Origin: Candidatus Pelagibacterales bacterium
GTDB lineage: Bacteria; Pseudomonadota; Alphaproteobacteria; TMED109
DNA length: 39,530 nucleotides
Assembly (NCBI GenBank): GCA_002715265.1
Contig: PAYS01000007.1
Span: 21,878 to 61,407, forward strand
Direction: 5' to 3'
Each line of letters starts with the position of its first letter. Position 1 is the stretch's first letter. Under the pieces are notes generated by a model, which did not search any database, was not told the DNA's origin, and saw only the letters and a list, made by a program, of their open reading frames with translations. This document shows, one piece after another, positions 25,269 through 32,716 of this stretch. A program made the translations under genes and the position numbers.

Positions 25269-25991
25269 ATGAAAAAAAGTTTAGTTTTGATAAAAGAAAT
25301 TGAAAAAGGAATTTTATCAATAGAAATAAATAATGCTGAAAAAAGAAATGCTCTATCAGATAGTTTAAAAATTGAGCTAGAAAATATTGCATTAGATTTG
25401 AGAGATAATACGGACATTCAAATAGTGATACTCTCAGGTTCTGATGGTAATTTTTCATCTGGAAATGATATAAAAGAAAAAAATGCTTTTGGATTAGGTT
25501 TAGATTTAGCTGAAGCAAGGATACATAATAGATTAGGATTGCGCATGTGTAATGCATGGACCAACATACCACAGATTTCTATAGCTTCTATAGAGGGAGC
25601 TTGTATAGGAGGTGGTGTGAGTTTAGCTTTATCTTGTGATTTCAGATATTGTTCAAAAGATTCTTATTTTTATGCCCCAGAAGTAGATTTAGGTATACCT
25701 TATGCTTGGGGAACTTTACCCAAGTTATTATCAATAGTCGGACCAGTAAAAGCTAAGTTAATTGGTTTAGCATGTAAAAAATTATTTTCTGAAGAAATTT
25801 TAGAATGGGGTTTGTGTGAACATGTTTCTGATGATCCTTTTAATAATGCAATTCATTTTGCAAAAGAGTTGATAAAAAGACCTAAAATACCTCAACAAAT
25901 GGTGAAAGAATCAATAAATAGGTTAGTTGGTAAGGATGAAATTTCTATATATGAACAAGATCAAGTTTTATTAACTACTAGAGAGAAGTAA
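25269..25991 (+). CDS. Enoyl-CoA hydratase/isomerase family protein (one classical Glu missing)
   Basis: This crotonase-family protein of 240 residues has the oxyanion-hole segment NFSSGNDI (61-68) and IEGACIGGGVSLALSCDFRYCS (108-129). At the first hydratase glutamate it has S118; the second is kept at E138 (APEVDLG). One retained glutamate fits an isomerase or a specialised hydratase better than a general beta-oxidation hydratase. It is the third gene of the unit with the fatty acid hydroxylase and the small membrane protein, with a 2 bp gap. A strong promoter for the cold-shock gene starts immediately after its stop codon. Confidence 0.87.
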   Translation: MKKSLVLIKEIEKGILSIEINNAEKRNALSDSLKIELENIALDLRDNTDIQIVILSGSDGNFSSGNDIKEKNAFGLGLDLAEARIHNRLGLRMCNAWTNIPQISIASIEGACIGGGVSLALSCDFRYCSKDSYFYAPEVDLGIPYAWGTLPKLLSIVGPVKAKLIGLACKKLFSEEILEWGLCEHVSDDPFNNAIHFAKELIKRPKIPQQMVKESINRLVGKDEISIYEQDQVLLTTREK

Positions 25992-25997
25992 GAAAAT

Positions 25998-26026
25998 TTG
26001 CCAGAATAGTCTATTTAATGTATAGT
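25998..26026 (+). promoter_or_regulatory. Sigma-70-type promoter of the cold-shock gene
   Basis: TTGCCA at 25998-26003 (5 of 6 to consensus) and TATAGT at 26021-26026 (5 of 6) are separated by exactly 17 bp. It lies just after the stop of the upstream gene at 25991. Transcription would start near 26033, giving an untranslated leader of about 150 bases, similar in length to the leader of E. coli cspA. This is the best promoter match in the window. Confidence 0.65.
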
Positions 26027-26032
26027 CTGTAA

Positions 26033-26182
26033 GCGGTTTTAGTTGGTTAGCTGGAACCTGGCCGCGCTACTATTGAAGTTTTTAAAAGACTGCTATGTAG
26101 ATGTAAAAGGAGTTTTTAACCAGACGAATGTAAGAATTTACAATTTGGATCTCCTGAATTTATAAAGATAAGGAAATATAAT
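26033..26182 (+). ncRNA. Structured 5' leader of the cold-shock mRNA, possible thermosensor or riboswitch-like element
   Basis: The leader has a GC-rich patch at about 26051-26070 (GGAACCTGGCCGCGC), striking in this AT-rich genome. Downstream is a nested set of complementary segments: AGGAG (26108-26112) with CTCCT (26151-26155), CCA (26120-26122) with TGG (26146-26148), and TGTAA (26129-26133) with TTACA (26138-26142) around a GAAT loop. The same TCCT (26152-26155) could instead pair with the ribosome binding site AGGA at 26171-26174. This gives two exclusive folds, one freeing and one covering the site. The role is inferred from E. coli cspA; I do not match it to a known RNA family. Confidence 0.45.
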
Positions 26183-26395
26183 ATGCCAGTAGGTGTTGTA
26201 AAGTGGTTTAATCCGAAAAAAGGGTATGGTTTCATTAGTCCTGAAGATGGGGGAGATAAGGATGCTTTTGTTCATATCACAGCCGTTCAAGGTGCTGGAC
26301 TTGATACTTTAAATGAAGGAGATAAAGTAGAATATGAGTTAGTTGAAGGCCAGAATGGAAAATCTTCAGCAGATAACTTAAAAATAGTTACTTAA
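26183..26395 (+). CDS. cspA: Cold-shock protein, CspA family
   Basis: This is a 70-residue cold-shock-domain protein that binds single-stranded RNA and DNA and acts as an RNA chaperone. The RNP1 motif KGYGFI (13-18) and RNP2-like DAFVH (27-31) are intact, and [17 protein letters not shown] is the canonical start. A strong promoter at 25998-26026, a leader of about 150 bases, AAGGA at 26170-26174 upstream of the ATG and a hairpin terminator downstream make it a free-standing unit. The leader suggests post-transcriptional control by temperature or by Csp itself. Confidence 0.96.
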   Translation: MPVGVVKWFNPKKGYGFISPEDGGDKDAFVHITAVQGAGLDTLNEGDKVEYELVEGQNGKSSADNLKIVT

Positions 26396-26408
26396 ATACA
26401 CTTTTATA

Positions 26409-26436
26409 GATCAGGACTAATTTGTTAGTCCTGATC
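26409..26436. terminator. Hairpin terminator after the cold-shock gene, shared with the EamA gene
   Basis: GATCAGGACTAA (26409-26420) and TTAGTCCTGATC (26425-26436) form a perfect 12 bp stem with a TTTG loop. On the + strand a T run follows after 15 bases, so the U tract is not immediate. The hairpin lies between the stop of the cold-shock gene (26395) and the stop of the convergent EamA gene (26437), so it can serve both strands. It is the only clear intrinsic terminator I see in the window. Confidence 0.75.
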
Positions 26437-27300
26437 TTAATTAACATTTTTTTTAATTAATATAAATGCTCCTGTCATAATCATAATACTTCCTACAATA
26501 ATATTAGTACTTAATGATTCATTATAAAGATACCATCCTACTACATATATTAAGGGTAATCGCAAATAGTCTATTGGCAGAACTAAAGAAGGTTCTCCAG
26601 CTCTTAGTGCACTTGTTAAACAAAAATGAGCGCCTAAAGCTGATAGGGCGAGTAATATTATTAAGGGTAATTCGTTGAATATATTAAATTGAATTTTTCC
26701 TAATAGTAGTGAGCCTATTATAGTAAAAGGTAATTGTATTAAAGACATCCAAAATATTACAGATATTGTATTGTCAGTTTTAGTTAAAATTTTTGTATAA
26801 TTATGTGCAAATGCATAGAAAATTGCTGATATTAAAACAATAATACAGTTTGCATCTATAGTATTTGTGTCGGGTACTACAATAACCCAAGTTCCTATCA
26901 TTCCTAATGTAAGAAATATGAATTTAAATACTGTTAGTTTATCTTTAAAAATAACTATTGCAATTATTGTTGCCCATATAGGCATTGTAAATTCTATAGA
27001 AAATACTGTTGCTAACGGTAAAACTGTTAATCCATATGTCCAACCAGATTGCCCGATAAAATGAAAGAAGTTTCTAATTAAATTATTTTTAAATTGTTTA
27101 GTTGAAATTTTAATATTATTTTTAAAAATATAAAATAACATTATTATTAGAATACATAAAATATTTCTAAAATTTTGAATTTCGAAAGAATTATATTTAA
27201 ATGAGAGTTCTTTAATAGTTACTCCCATTAAACAAAAGCATATAATGGTTCCTATCATCCAAAATATGCCTTTTAAATTATTTTTTTTTATTTCATCCAT
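26437..27300 (-). CDS. EamA/RhaT-type drug/metabolite transporter (DMT superfamily)
   Basis: This 287-residue polytopic protein has about ten hydrophobic spans in two EamA repeats. The start KGIFWMIGTIICFCLMGVTIKELS and the pattern ..RNILCILIIMLFYIF.. followed by SIEFTMPIWATIIAIVIFKDK are typical of the 10-TMS DMT family. It probably exports a metabolite or amino acid; the substrate cannot be read. A lone gene, convergent with the cold-shock gene and sharing its hairpin terminator, and divergent from the DUF1499 gene. It has an AT-rich upstream region with no promoter I can defend. Confidence 0.87.
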   Translation of the reverse strand: MDEIKKNNLKGIFWMIGTIICFCLMGVTIKELSFKYNSFEIQNFRNILCILIIMLFYIFKNNIKISTKQFKNNLIRNFFHFIGQSGWTYGLTVLPLATVFSIEFTMPIWATIIAIVIFKDKLTVFKFIFLTLGMIGTWVIVVPDTNTIDANCIIVLISAIFYAFAHNYTKILTKTDNTISVIFWMSLIQLPFTIIGSLLLGKIQFNIFNELPLIILLALSALGAHFCLTSALRAGEPSLVLPIDYLRLPLIYVVGWYLYNESLSTNIIVGSIMIMTGAFILIKKNVN

Positions 27301-27407
27301 ACTTAATAATAATTTATTTAATAATTTTTATCTAAATAAATAAAAATATAATTGTTATTTTTATTTATAATATTAATCTAAATATATATTTCATTAAGGA
27401 TATTATA

Positions 27408-28157
27408 TTGGCTAATTTTAAATATAAAAAAAGTACTAATAGAGATAATTATATAGTTATGTTTTCTTTTATATCACTATTTATAACATTAGCTTTACTA
27501 TTTTCAGGGGTTATTAGTCATAGATTAAATATATTTAGTCTTAGTGTTTCTTTATCTATTTTTACAAAATACGCCATATATGTAGCGATTTTTACTTCAA
27601 TGATAAGCCTTGTATCATTAGGGTATTCATTTAAACGTCAAAGTAAAATTTTTGCTGTTTTTATTTCTCTTATTACATTTTTAGTCAGTGTATTTATTAT
27701 TGTTATATTTTATGGATATATTATTTCTTTAAAGAGCTATCCTTTTATGAATGATATAACTACTAATTATGATGATAAAATTTCTTTTAAAATTGCTAAG
27801 CATGATCCAATTGAAGATGAAAACAGCTTTTTACAACGGTATGGAGGATTTAATAAACCTTATAATAATCTTAAATCAGTATATATTAATAATAGCAACA
27901 TTGAAGAGATATTTAATAAATCAATATTCGTTTTTACAAAAATGAATATTAATATTACATACCAAAATTTAGAAGAAGGAATAATAGAGGGGGAAGCAGT
28001 TAGTTTTTGGTATGGTTTCAAAGATGATTTTATAGTAAGAATAGAAAAATTAATATCTGATGACATTAAAATTGATATTAGGTCTGCATCTCGTTCTGGT
28101 AGAAGTGATTTTGGAAATAATTACGATAGGATTTTACAATTTATATCGTATTTTTAA
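27408..28157 (+). CDS. DUF1499-domain membrane protein
   Basis: The N-terminal part has three hydrophobic spans (about 14-34, 46-66, 77-105). The C-terminal part from about residue 175 shows the DUF1499 pattern: IIEGEAVSFWYGFKDDFIVRIEKL, then KIDIRSASRSGRSDFGNNYDRI, a motif recurrent in alphaproteobacterial DUF1499 proteins. Function is not established. The start is TTG at 27408, supported by AAGGA at 27396-27400 with 7-base spacing; no in-frame ATG precedes the first span. The gene ends 4 bp before the convergent secreted protein gene. Confidence 0.8.
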   Translation: MANFKYKKSTNRDNYIVMFSFISLFITLALLFSGVISHRLNIFSLSVSLSIFTKYAIYVAIFTSMISLVSLGYSFKRQSKIFAVFISLITFLVSVFIIVIFYGYIISLKSYPFMNDITTNYDDKISFKIAKHDPIEDENSFLQRYGGFNKPYNNLKSVYINNSNIEEIFNKSIFVFTKMNINITYQNLEEGIIEGEAVSFWYGFKDDFIVRIEKLISDDIKIDIRSASRSGRSDFGNNYDRILQFISYF

Positions 28158-28161
28158 AAAG

Positions 28162-28833
28162 TTAATTACAATTATCGCAAATATATTCCATAATAGAATC
28201 TTCATCAGGTTTAAATTTTAACCCAGTCCATTTACCAGATTCGTCAAATGATATGAAGTATTTTATTTCTCCGTCAAAATACCATGTATTATTATCTATG
28301 CGCGATATACTGATATCCACGACATCTCCAGTTAGCAAATTAATAATAGTTTTAGCTTTAAGTTCATGAGGATGCCAATGGACAGACGGAAAAGCAGAAT
28401 TAACTATTTTGGTTTCACCATCTTTATCAGTAATTTTTAATTCATTGTTAATTTTATTTATTGATATAGTATATTCATCCCCATCATCATCTACTTTACC
28501 TTCATAGCTTTGTAAATTGTTATCAATCCATAAAGATTTTGCTGAATATTGGAAGACATATTCCAAAAGTAACAAATACGGTACTTCAACATACCCATTT
28601 GTTATTACCTCATATCCATTTTTTAACTTATTAAATTTTACTTTATGCCAGCCTACTTCTTCTTTATCTTCTCCTTCTTCATACCTTAAAATTTTGAATG
28701 AGATTTCAGAATCTTTGTATAAGCAAAACGGAAAATTATTAGAATTGATGCATGACTCATCAAATGCTAAAGCACTATTTAAAAAATAGACTATGATTGA
28801 AGCTTTAATTATTATCAATTTTGTTAGATACAT
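28162..28833 (-). CDS. Secreted protein of unknown function, possibly DUF6134-like
   Basis: The protein has an N-terminal signal peptide (MYLTKLIIIKASIIVYFLNSALA, cut near A23) and a beta-rich remainder: a strand GWHKVKFNKLKNGYEVIT, a tryptophan-containing LWIDNNLQSYEGK, and a histidine-rich SVHWHPHELKAK. That order fits the alphaproteobacterial DUF6134 family as I recall it, but I cannot confirm this. Four cysteines (near the start and in the last residues, CDNC) may form disulfides. It would act in the periplasm. It lies tail to tail with the DUF1499 gene and is divergent from the UbiA-family gene. Confidence 0.65.
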   Translation of the reverse strand: MYLTKLIIIKASIIVYFLNSALAFDESCINSNNFPFCLYKDSEISFKILRYEEGEDKEEVGWHKVKFNKLKNGYEVITNGYVEVPYLLLLEYVFQYSAKSLWIDNNLQSYEGKVDDDGDEYTISINKINNELKITDKDGETKIVNSAFPSVHWHPHELKAKTIINLLTGDVVDISISRIDNNTWYFDGEIKYFISFDESGKWTGLKFKPDEDSIMEYICDNCN

Positions 28834-28914
28834 TATCTATATATTACCAATCATAATATTATTGTATATATATTTAATTAACATGTTTGAAAATATAACG
28901 GAAATAAATATTTA

Positions 28915-29766
28915 ATGATTAATAATTTTTTTATAATAATAAGACCAGCGCATTGGATAAAAAATTTACTTATATTCTTTCCGGTATTGTTTAGTCCGTT
29001 TCAATTGGAAAGTTACGCTATTCAAAATTCCATATATACTTTTCTGTTATTTTGTATAGCTGCTAGTGCAGTATATGTTTTTAATGATGTTATAGATTAT
29101 AAAAGAGATAAAGATGATGAGCGAACTAAAAATAGGCCTATAGCTAACGGTAGTATTTTATTAAATCATGGAATTTATTTATCTTTGGTATTAAGTTTTT
29201 TATCAATTGTTATTTCTTATATAATAATACCTGAAGTATTCGTTTTTATATTAGGTTATATTTTATTAAATATTTTATATAGTTGTATTTTTAAATTTAT
29301 AATATTTTTTGATATAATATTTGTAAGTACAGGCTTTTTAATAAGAATAATATCAGGAGGTATAGCTACTAATATTGACCAGTCAGTTTGGACATTATTA
29401 ATTATTACATTTGCTTCCTTAAGCTTAGCTGCTGGTAAAAGAATGGGCCAATTAGTTGGTAATAAAAATAAGTTATCAGCCAATTGGAATCTTAAATTAC
29501 TAAAAATTGTACTAATTTCTTCATTGAGTTTAACGTTGCTTTCATATTTAGCATTTGCACTGGATAGTGATGTAATAGAACGTCATGGTAATAAAAATAT
29601 ATGGATATCTGTAATACCTTTTATTTTTCTGTTTATGAGATATGCTTATATTGCTTTTAAGGGAAAGTATATGGGGGATCCTACAGATGCAATTTTAAAA
29701 GACTATATTTTGCAAATTTTGTCCTTTGTTTGGTTAATAATAATATTTTTTCTAATAATTTTATGA
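28915..29766 (+). CDS. UbiA-family decaprenyl-phosphate phosphoribosyltransferase-like enzyme
   Basis: This is an integral membrane prenyltransferase-fold protein. RPAHWIKNLLIFFPVLFS near the start and NDVIDYKRD (57-65), matching NDxxDxxxD, are diagnostic of the phosphoribosyl-1-pyrophosphate transferases of the Rv3806c type rather than of ubiquinone UbiA. Near the end RYAYIAFKGKYMGDPTDAILKDYILQ again follows that subgroup. Such enzymes attach 5-phosphoribose to polyprenyl phosphate as the first step to decaprenyl-phosphoarabinose for glycan work. No dprE-like partner or arabinosyltransferase is in the window, so its glycan is unknown. The tRNA gene follows 25 bp downstream. Confidence 0.82.
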   Translation: MINNFFIIIRPAHWIKNLLIFFPVLFSPFQLESYAIQNSIYTFLLFCIAASAVYVFNDVIDYKRDKDDERTKNRPIANGSILLNHGIYLSLVLSFLSIVISYIIIPEVFVFILGYILLNILYSCIFKFIIFFDIIFVSTGFLIRIISGGIATNIDQSVWTLLIITFASLSLAAGKRMGQLVGNKNKLSANWNLKLLKIVLISSLSLTLLSYLAFALDSDVIERHGNKNIWISVIPFIFLFMRYAYIAFKGKYMGDPTDAILKDYILQILSFVWLIIIFFLIIL

Positions 29767-29791
29767 TATCTATATTTTTAATAATAATCAT

Positions 29792-29866
29792 GGGCGATTA
29801 ACTCAGGGGTAGAGTGTCTCGGTGACATCGAGGAAGCCATTGGTTCAAATCCAATATCGCCCACCA
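29792..29866 (+). tRNA. tRNA-Val (anticodon GAC)
   Basis: A full cloverleaf of 75 bases: acceptor GGGCGAT paired with ATCGCCC; D stem ACTC/GAGT with loop AGGGGTA; anticodon stem TCTCG/CGAGG (one G-U pair) with loop GTGACAT, so the anticodon is GAC; variable region AAGCC; T stem ATTGG/CCAAT with loop TTCAAAT; discriminator A and encoded CCA. GAC reads valine codons GUC and GUU. The pentapeptide-repeat gene starts 21 bases after it, so both may lie on one transcript. Confidence 0.95.
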
Positions 29867-29887
29867 TAGAGAATATGGAGAAAATTT

Positions 29888-30700
29888 TTGAACTTAATAA
29901 TTTATGTTAGTATTTTAATTCTTTTGATTAATAATTGCTTTGCTTATGATGAGGAGCATTTAAAAACTTTTTTAAGTGAAGGAAGGTGTAATAAATGTGA
30001 TCTAAGTGGTGCAAATTTTTCAGGACAGTATCTAGATAGAGTCATTATAACGGATTCTAATTTGACTGGAACGAATTTTGATGATGCTAAGTTTGCTGCA
30101 GTTATAATAAAATCTAGCAACTTTTCGAATGCTAGTTTTAATAATACTGATATGCCTAGTTCTTCTATAGAAGACTCTATTTTTACTAATGGAATATTTA
30201 ATAATGTTAATCTCATTTCTTCTGCTGTAGTTAACTCTAATTTTTCTAATACTTCTTTTAATGAAGCAAAACTTTATGGAACTACATTTAAGAATTCTAT
30301 ATTTGATAAATCAGTAATTACAAAAGCAAATTTTCAAAAAGCTATTCTAACCGGATCGTCATTTATAAATGCAAATTTAAGTGGTACTTTTTTATCATTA
30401 TCTTTAATAAATAAAAGTAATTTAATGTCAGCTGACTTGAGTAATTCTAAAATGCGAGGTGTAAATTTTAGTCATTCTAATTTAACAGGGGCAAATCTTA
30501 GTAAAAGTTCACTTAGAAGGGCTATATTTTTTAAGGCAATACTAAATAATATTAAATATAAAAAAGCAAATTTTTATAAAGCTAATTTTACTTATGCAGT
30601 TTTAAAAAATATTGATGAAGGTAATACACAATTTGCAACTGCTATTTTATGTAAAACTGAAATGAGTAATAATATGGTTGATAGAGATTGTTCTAATTAG
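29888..30700 (+). CDS. Secreted pentapeptide-repeat protein
   Basis: The start carries a signal peptide MNLIIYVSILILLINNCFAYD (cut near A19). After a CxxC element (GRCNKCDLSGANF) come about 200 residues of A(N/D)LXX-like repeats, for example NLTGTNFDDAKF, NFSNASFNNTDM and NLTGANLSKSSLRRA, which predict a right-handed quadrilateral beta-helix. Proteins of this type are found in the periplasm or on the surface; a function in DNA mimicry is excluded by export. The start is TTG at 29888 with GGAG at 29877-29880. The gene follows the tRNA and overlaps the convergent CoA-transferase gene by 8 bp. Confidence 0.88.
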   Translation: MNLIIYVSILILLINNCFAYDEEHLKTFLSEGRCNKCDLSGANFSGQYLDRVIITDSNLTGTNFDDAKFAAVIIKSSNFSNASFNNTDMPSSSIEDSIFTNGIFNNVNLISSAVVNSNFSNTSFNEAKLYGTTFKNSIFDKSVITKANFQKAILTGSSFINANLSGTFLSLSLINKSNLMSADLSNSKMRGVNFSHSNLTGANLSKSSLRRAIFFKAILNNIKYKKANFYKANFTYAVLKNIDEGNTQFATAILCKTEMSNNMVDRDCSN

Positions 30701-31892
30701 CAATAGATATAGTTTTATCTTTTATAAATGTTTCAATCTCGTTTGTAGTAAATTCTAATTCTTCAAGTATTTCTATGCTATTTTCTCCTAGGAGTGGAGC
30801 TAGTTGTGCGCCGTTAATATCTGACTCAGAATAAATTGGTGCAGGCCGCGGAGACCTTACTTTTCCAAATATTTTACTATCATGAAATTCTATTATTTTA
30901 TTTTCAACAATTTGTTCATTTTCAAGAAGCTCTTCTCTCGAAAGTATTGGAGCACTCGGAACTTCGTTTTCATGTAACTTTTTTAAAATTTCTAAGCAAT
31001 TATGTTTTTTTATTTCATTCGCAATTATAATTCGTCTTTCTGTTTTATTATCAAATCTAGCTCTAGGAGTCGAAAACCTATCATCTGTTAATAATTCAGG
31101 CTTATTGAAAGCTGTACACATTCCTAGCCATTCTTTATCTGTAACTGCACCGGCTGTTATGTATTTTTTATCTTTTGTTTCGAAAACTAAATCTAATCCC
31201 ATTTGCCCAGCTGCTGGATTTCCTTCTTTTCCTACAAAAGATAATGAAGCACTTCCCTCAGGCCACAAATAAGATACCATTACATCTAGCATAGCTATTT
31301 TTATATGTTGACCCTTTCCATATCGCTCTCTATAAAATAATGCAGAACTGATAGCCTGTGCAGCAGCCATAGCAGTTGTTTTATCTGGTATAATTGTTCT
31401 TACCATTTTTGGAAAATTTGTTTCTTGATCTCTTTGTATGTCTGCCAAGCCAGATAGCGCTTGTATAACTGGATCGTATACTCTTTGACTTGAATATGGA
31501 CCTTTATCTCCAAAACCACTAATTGAAGCATATATAATTTTTTTATTTATTTTAGTAACTTCTTCATAACTTAGACCCATTCTCTTCATTGTTCCTGGTC
31601 TAAAATTTTGGACAAGTACATCTGCTGTTTTTATTAATTTTTTTAGAATATTTATTCCATTTTTCTTTTTTAGGTCAAGCGCAAGCGACCTTTTGCTTCT
31701 ATTACAACACAAGAATGTGGTTGTCATTCCATTATTAGAATTACCAACTTTTCTGGTTAATTCTCCATCTAAGGGCTCAATCTTAATGACATCTGCCCCT
31801 TGATCACCTAACATCATAGTACATACAGGACCTGATACCATAGCGGTAAGGTCTAAAACTTTTACTCCAGATAAGGGACCATGATTTTTCAT
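30693..31892 (-). CDS. Class III CoA-transferase (CaiB/BaiF family)
   Basis: This is a second, separate CaiB/BaiF enzyme of 399 residues: GVKVLDLTAMVSGPVCTMMLGDQGADVIKIE (9-39), VQNFRPGTMKRMGLSYE (94-110) and YASISGFGDKGPY (121-133). The catalytic aspartate is D170 in IIPDKTTAM. It is not closely similar to the enzyme at 15951, whose aspartate lies in DVYTG, so the two probably serve different acids. It lies downstream of the GST gene on this strand with a 14 bp gap, which suggests an operon GST then CoA-transferase. Its end overlaps the pentapeptide gene by 8 bp. Confidence 0.92.
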   Translation of the reverse strand: MKNHGPLSGVKVLDLTAMVSGPVCTMMLGDQGADVIKIEPLDGELTRKVGNSNNGMTTTFLCCNRSKRSLALDLKKKNGINILKKLIKTADVLVQNFRPGTMKRMGLSYEEVTKINKKIIYASISGFGDKGPYSSQRVYDPVIQALSGLADIQRDQETNFPKMVRTIIPDKTTAMAAAQAISSALFYRERYGKGQHIKIAMLDVMVSYLWPEGSASLSFVGKEGNPAAGQMGLDLVFETKDKKYITAGAVTDKEWLGMCTAFNKPELLTDDRFSTPRARFDNKTERRIIIANEIKKHNCLEILKKLHENEVPSAPILSREELLENEQIVENKIIEFHDSKIFGKVRSPRPAPIYSESDINGAQLAPLLGENSIEILEELEFTTNEIETFIKDKTISIAN

Positions 31893-31906
31893 TGATGTAT
31901 TCCTAT

Positions 31907-32593
31907 TTAACTTCTATTATTTAGAAAATCTTCAAGAGTTGGATGTCCATATGTTTTTATCATGGCTTTCTTATATTGTTCTCTTTCGGAAGATCTTTCA
32001 AAGTAAGATTGAATTTTTTTACTCTTAATCTCTATTTTATATAATTTGATTACTTGTAAACAACTCATAAACATTATGTCTGCACAGCTTGGATTTTTAC
32101 CTATTAGCCAATTTTCATCGGGCACATCACGTTCAACAGCATCCAACATTCTCTTTACATGTGATTTAGCTGATTCTACTGCATTAGGGGCTTCTCCATA
32201 TATATTAGCTAAGCCAAATTTGTCCTCAGTTTGATGTCTGCGCATAATATAAACACCTAATGCATCTAATTCCATAGCACAACAGTATGACCACTCGTCA
32301 ATTTTAGATTTGTCTTTTGGGTTATTGGGTAGATAAAAATTATTAGGTTGTGCAAAATTATTTACTACGTAATTCATAGCAGCCGCACTTTCGCTGATAT
32401 ATATATCTTTATGTCTAAACAAAGGTATCTTACCTTTAGGATTCATTTTTAGGTATTGTGGTGTTTGAGTTTCACCTGTACGAGAACCTATTCGGTGACT
32501 GGTATAAGATAAATTAAATTCCTCAAGTGCCCAGTAAATTCTAAATGGTCTAAAAGTTAGATGACCCCAAACTTCTATATCATTATCTGTCAA
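31907..32593 (-). CDS. Glutathione S-transferase family protein
   Basis: The N-terminal thioredoxin-like domain has VWGHLTFRPFRIYWALEEFNLSY, then YLKMNPKGKIPLFRH and the glutathione-binding SESAAAMNYV (about 67-76). An alpha-helical C-terminal domain follows, with NWLIGKNPSCADIMFMSCLQ (about 161-180), the N-capping box region of GSTs. It is a soluble enzyme, substrate unknown. The start is TTG at 32593: GAGG (reverse complement of 32601-32604) is 7 bases upstream. It is divergent from the MFS exporter gene, and the space between carries a 16 bp palindrome. Confidence 0.88.
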   Translation of the reverse strand: MTDNDIEVWGHLTFRPFRIYWALEEFNLSYTSHRIGSRTGETQTPQYLKMNPKGKIPLFRHKDIYISESAAAMNYVVNNFAQPNNFYLPNNPKDKSKIDEWSYCCAMELDALGVYIMRRHQTEDKFGLANIYGEAPNAVESAKSHVKRMLDAVERDVPDENWLIGKNPSCADIMFMSCLQVIKLYKIEIKSKKIQSYFERSSEREQYKKAMIKTYGHPTLEDFLNNRS

Positions 32594-32629
32594 TTTAGAT
32601 CCTCATAAAATGCATATTTGTAGTTAAAA

Positions 32630-32645
32630 AATAACAATTGTTATT
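32630..32645. promoter_or_regulatory. 16 bp perfect palindrome, candidate operator
   Basis: AATAACAATTGTTATT is its own reverse complement. It sits midway between the divergent GST and EmrB-type exporter genes, 37 bp from the GST start and 72 bp from the exporter start. The ACAATTGT core resembles MarR-family sites, which often control drug exporters, but no regulator gene is present in the window and AT-rich palindromes can be chance. Confidence 0.4.
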
Positions 32646-32716
32646 ATAAGCATATTATAGGATATATTACATCGTAAAATTTTAAAATATTTTTTATTTA
32701 TAATTAAGGAAAATCT

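Noticed and set aside
29888-30700. Qnr-like DNA-gyrase protection by the pentapeptide-repeat protein
   Set aside because: It has a signal peptide and lacks the dimeric Qnr layout, so it should be outside the cytoplasm.
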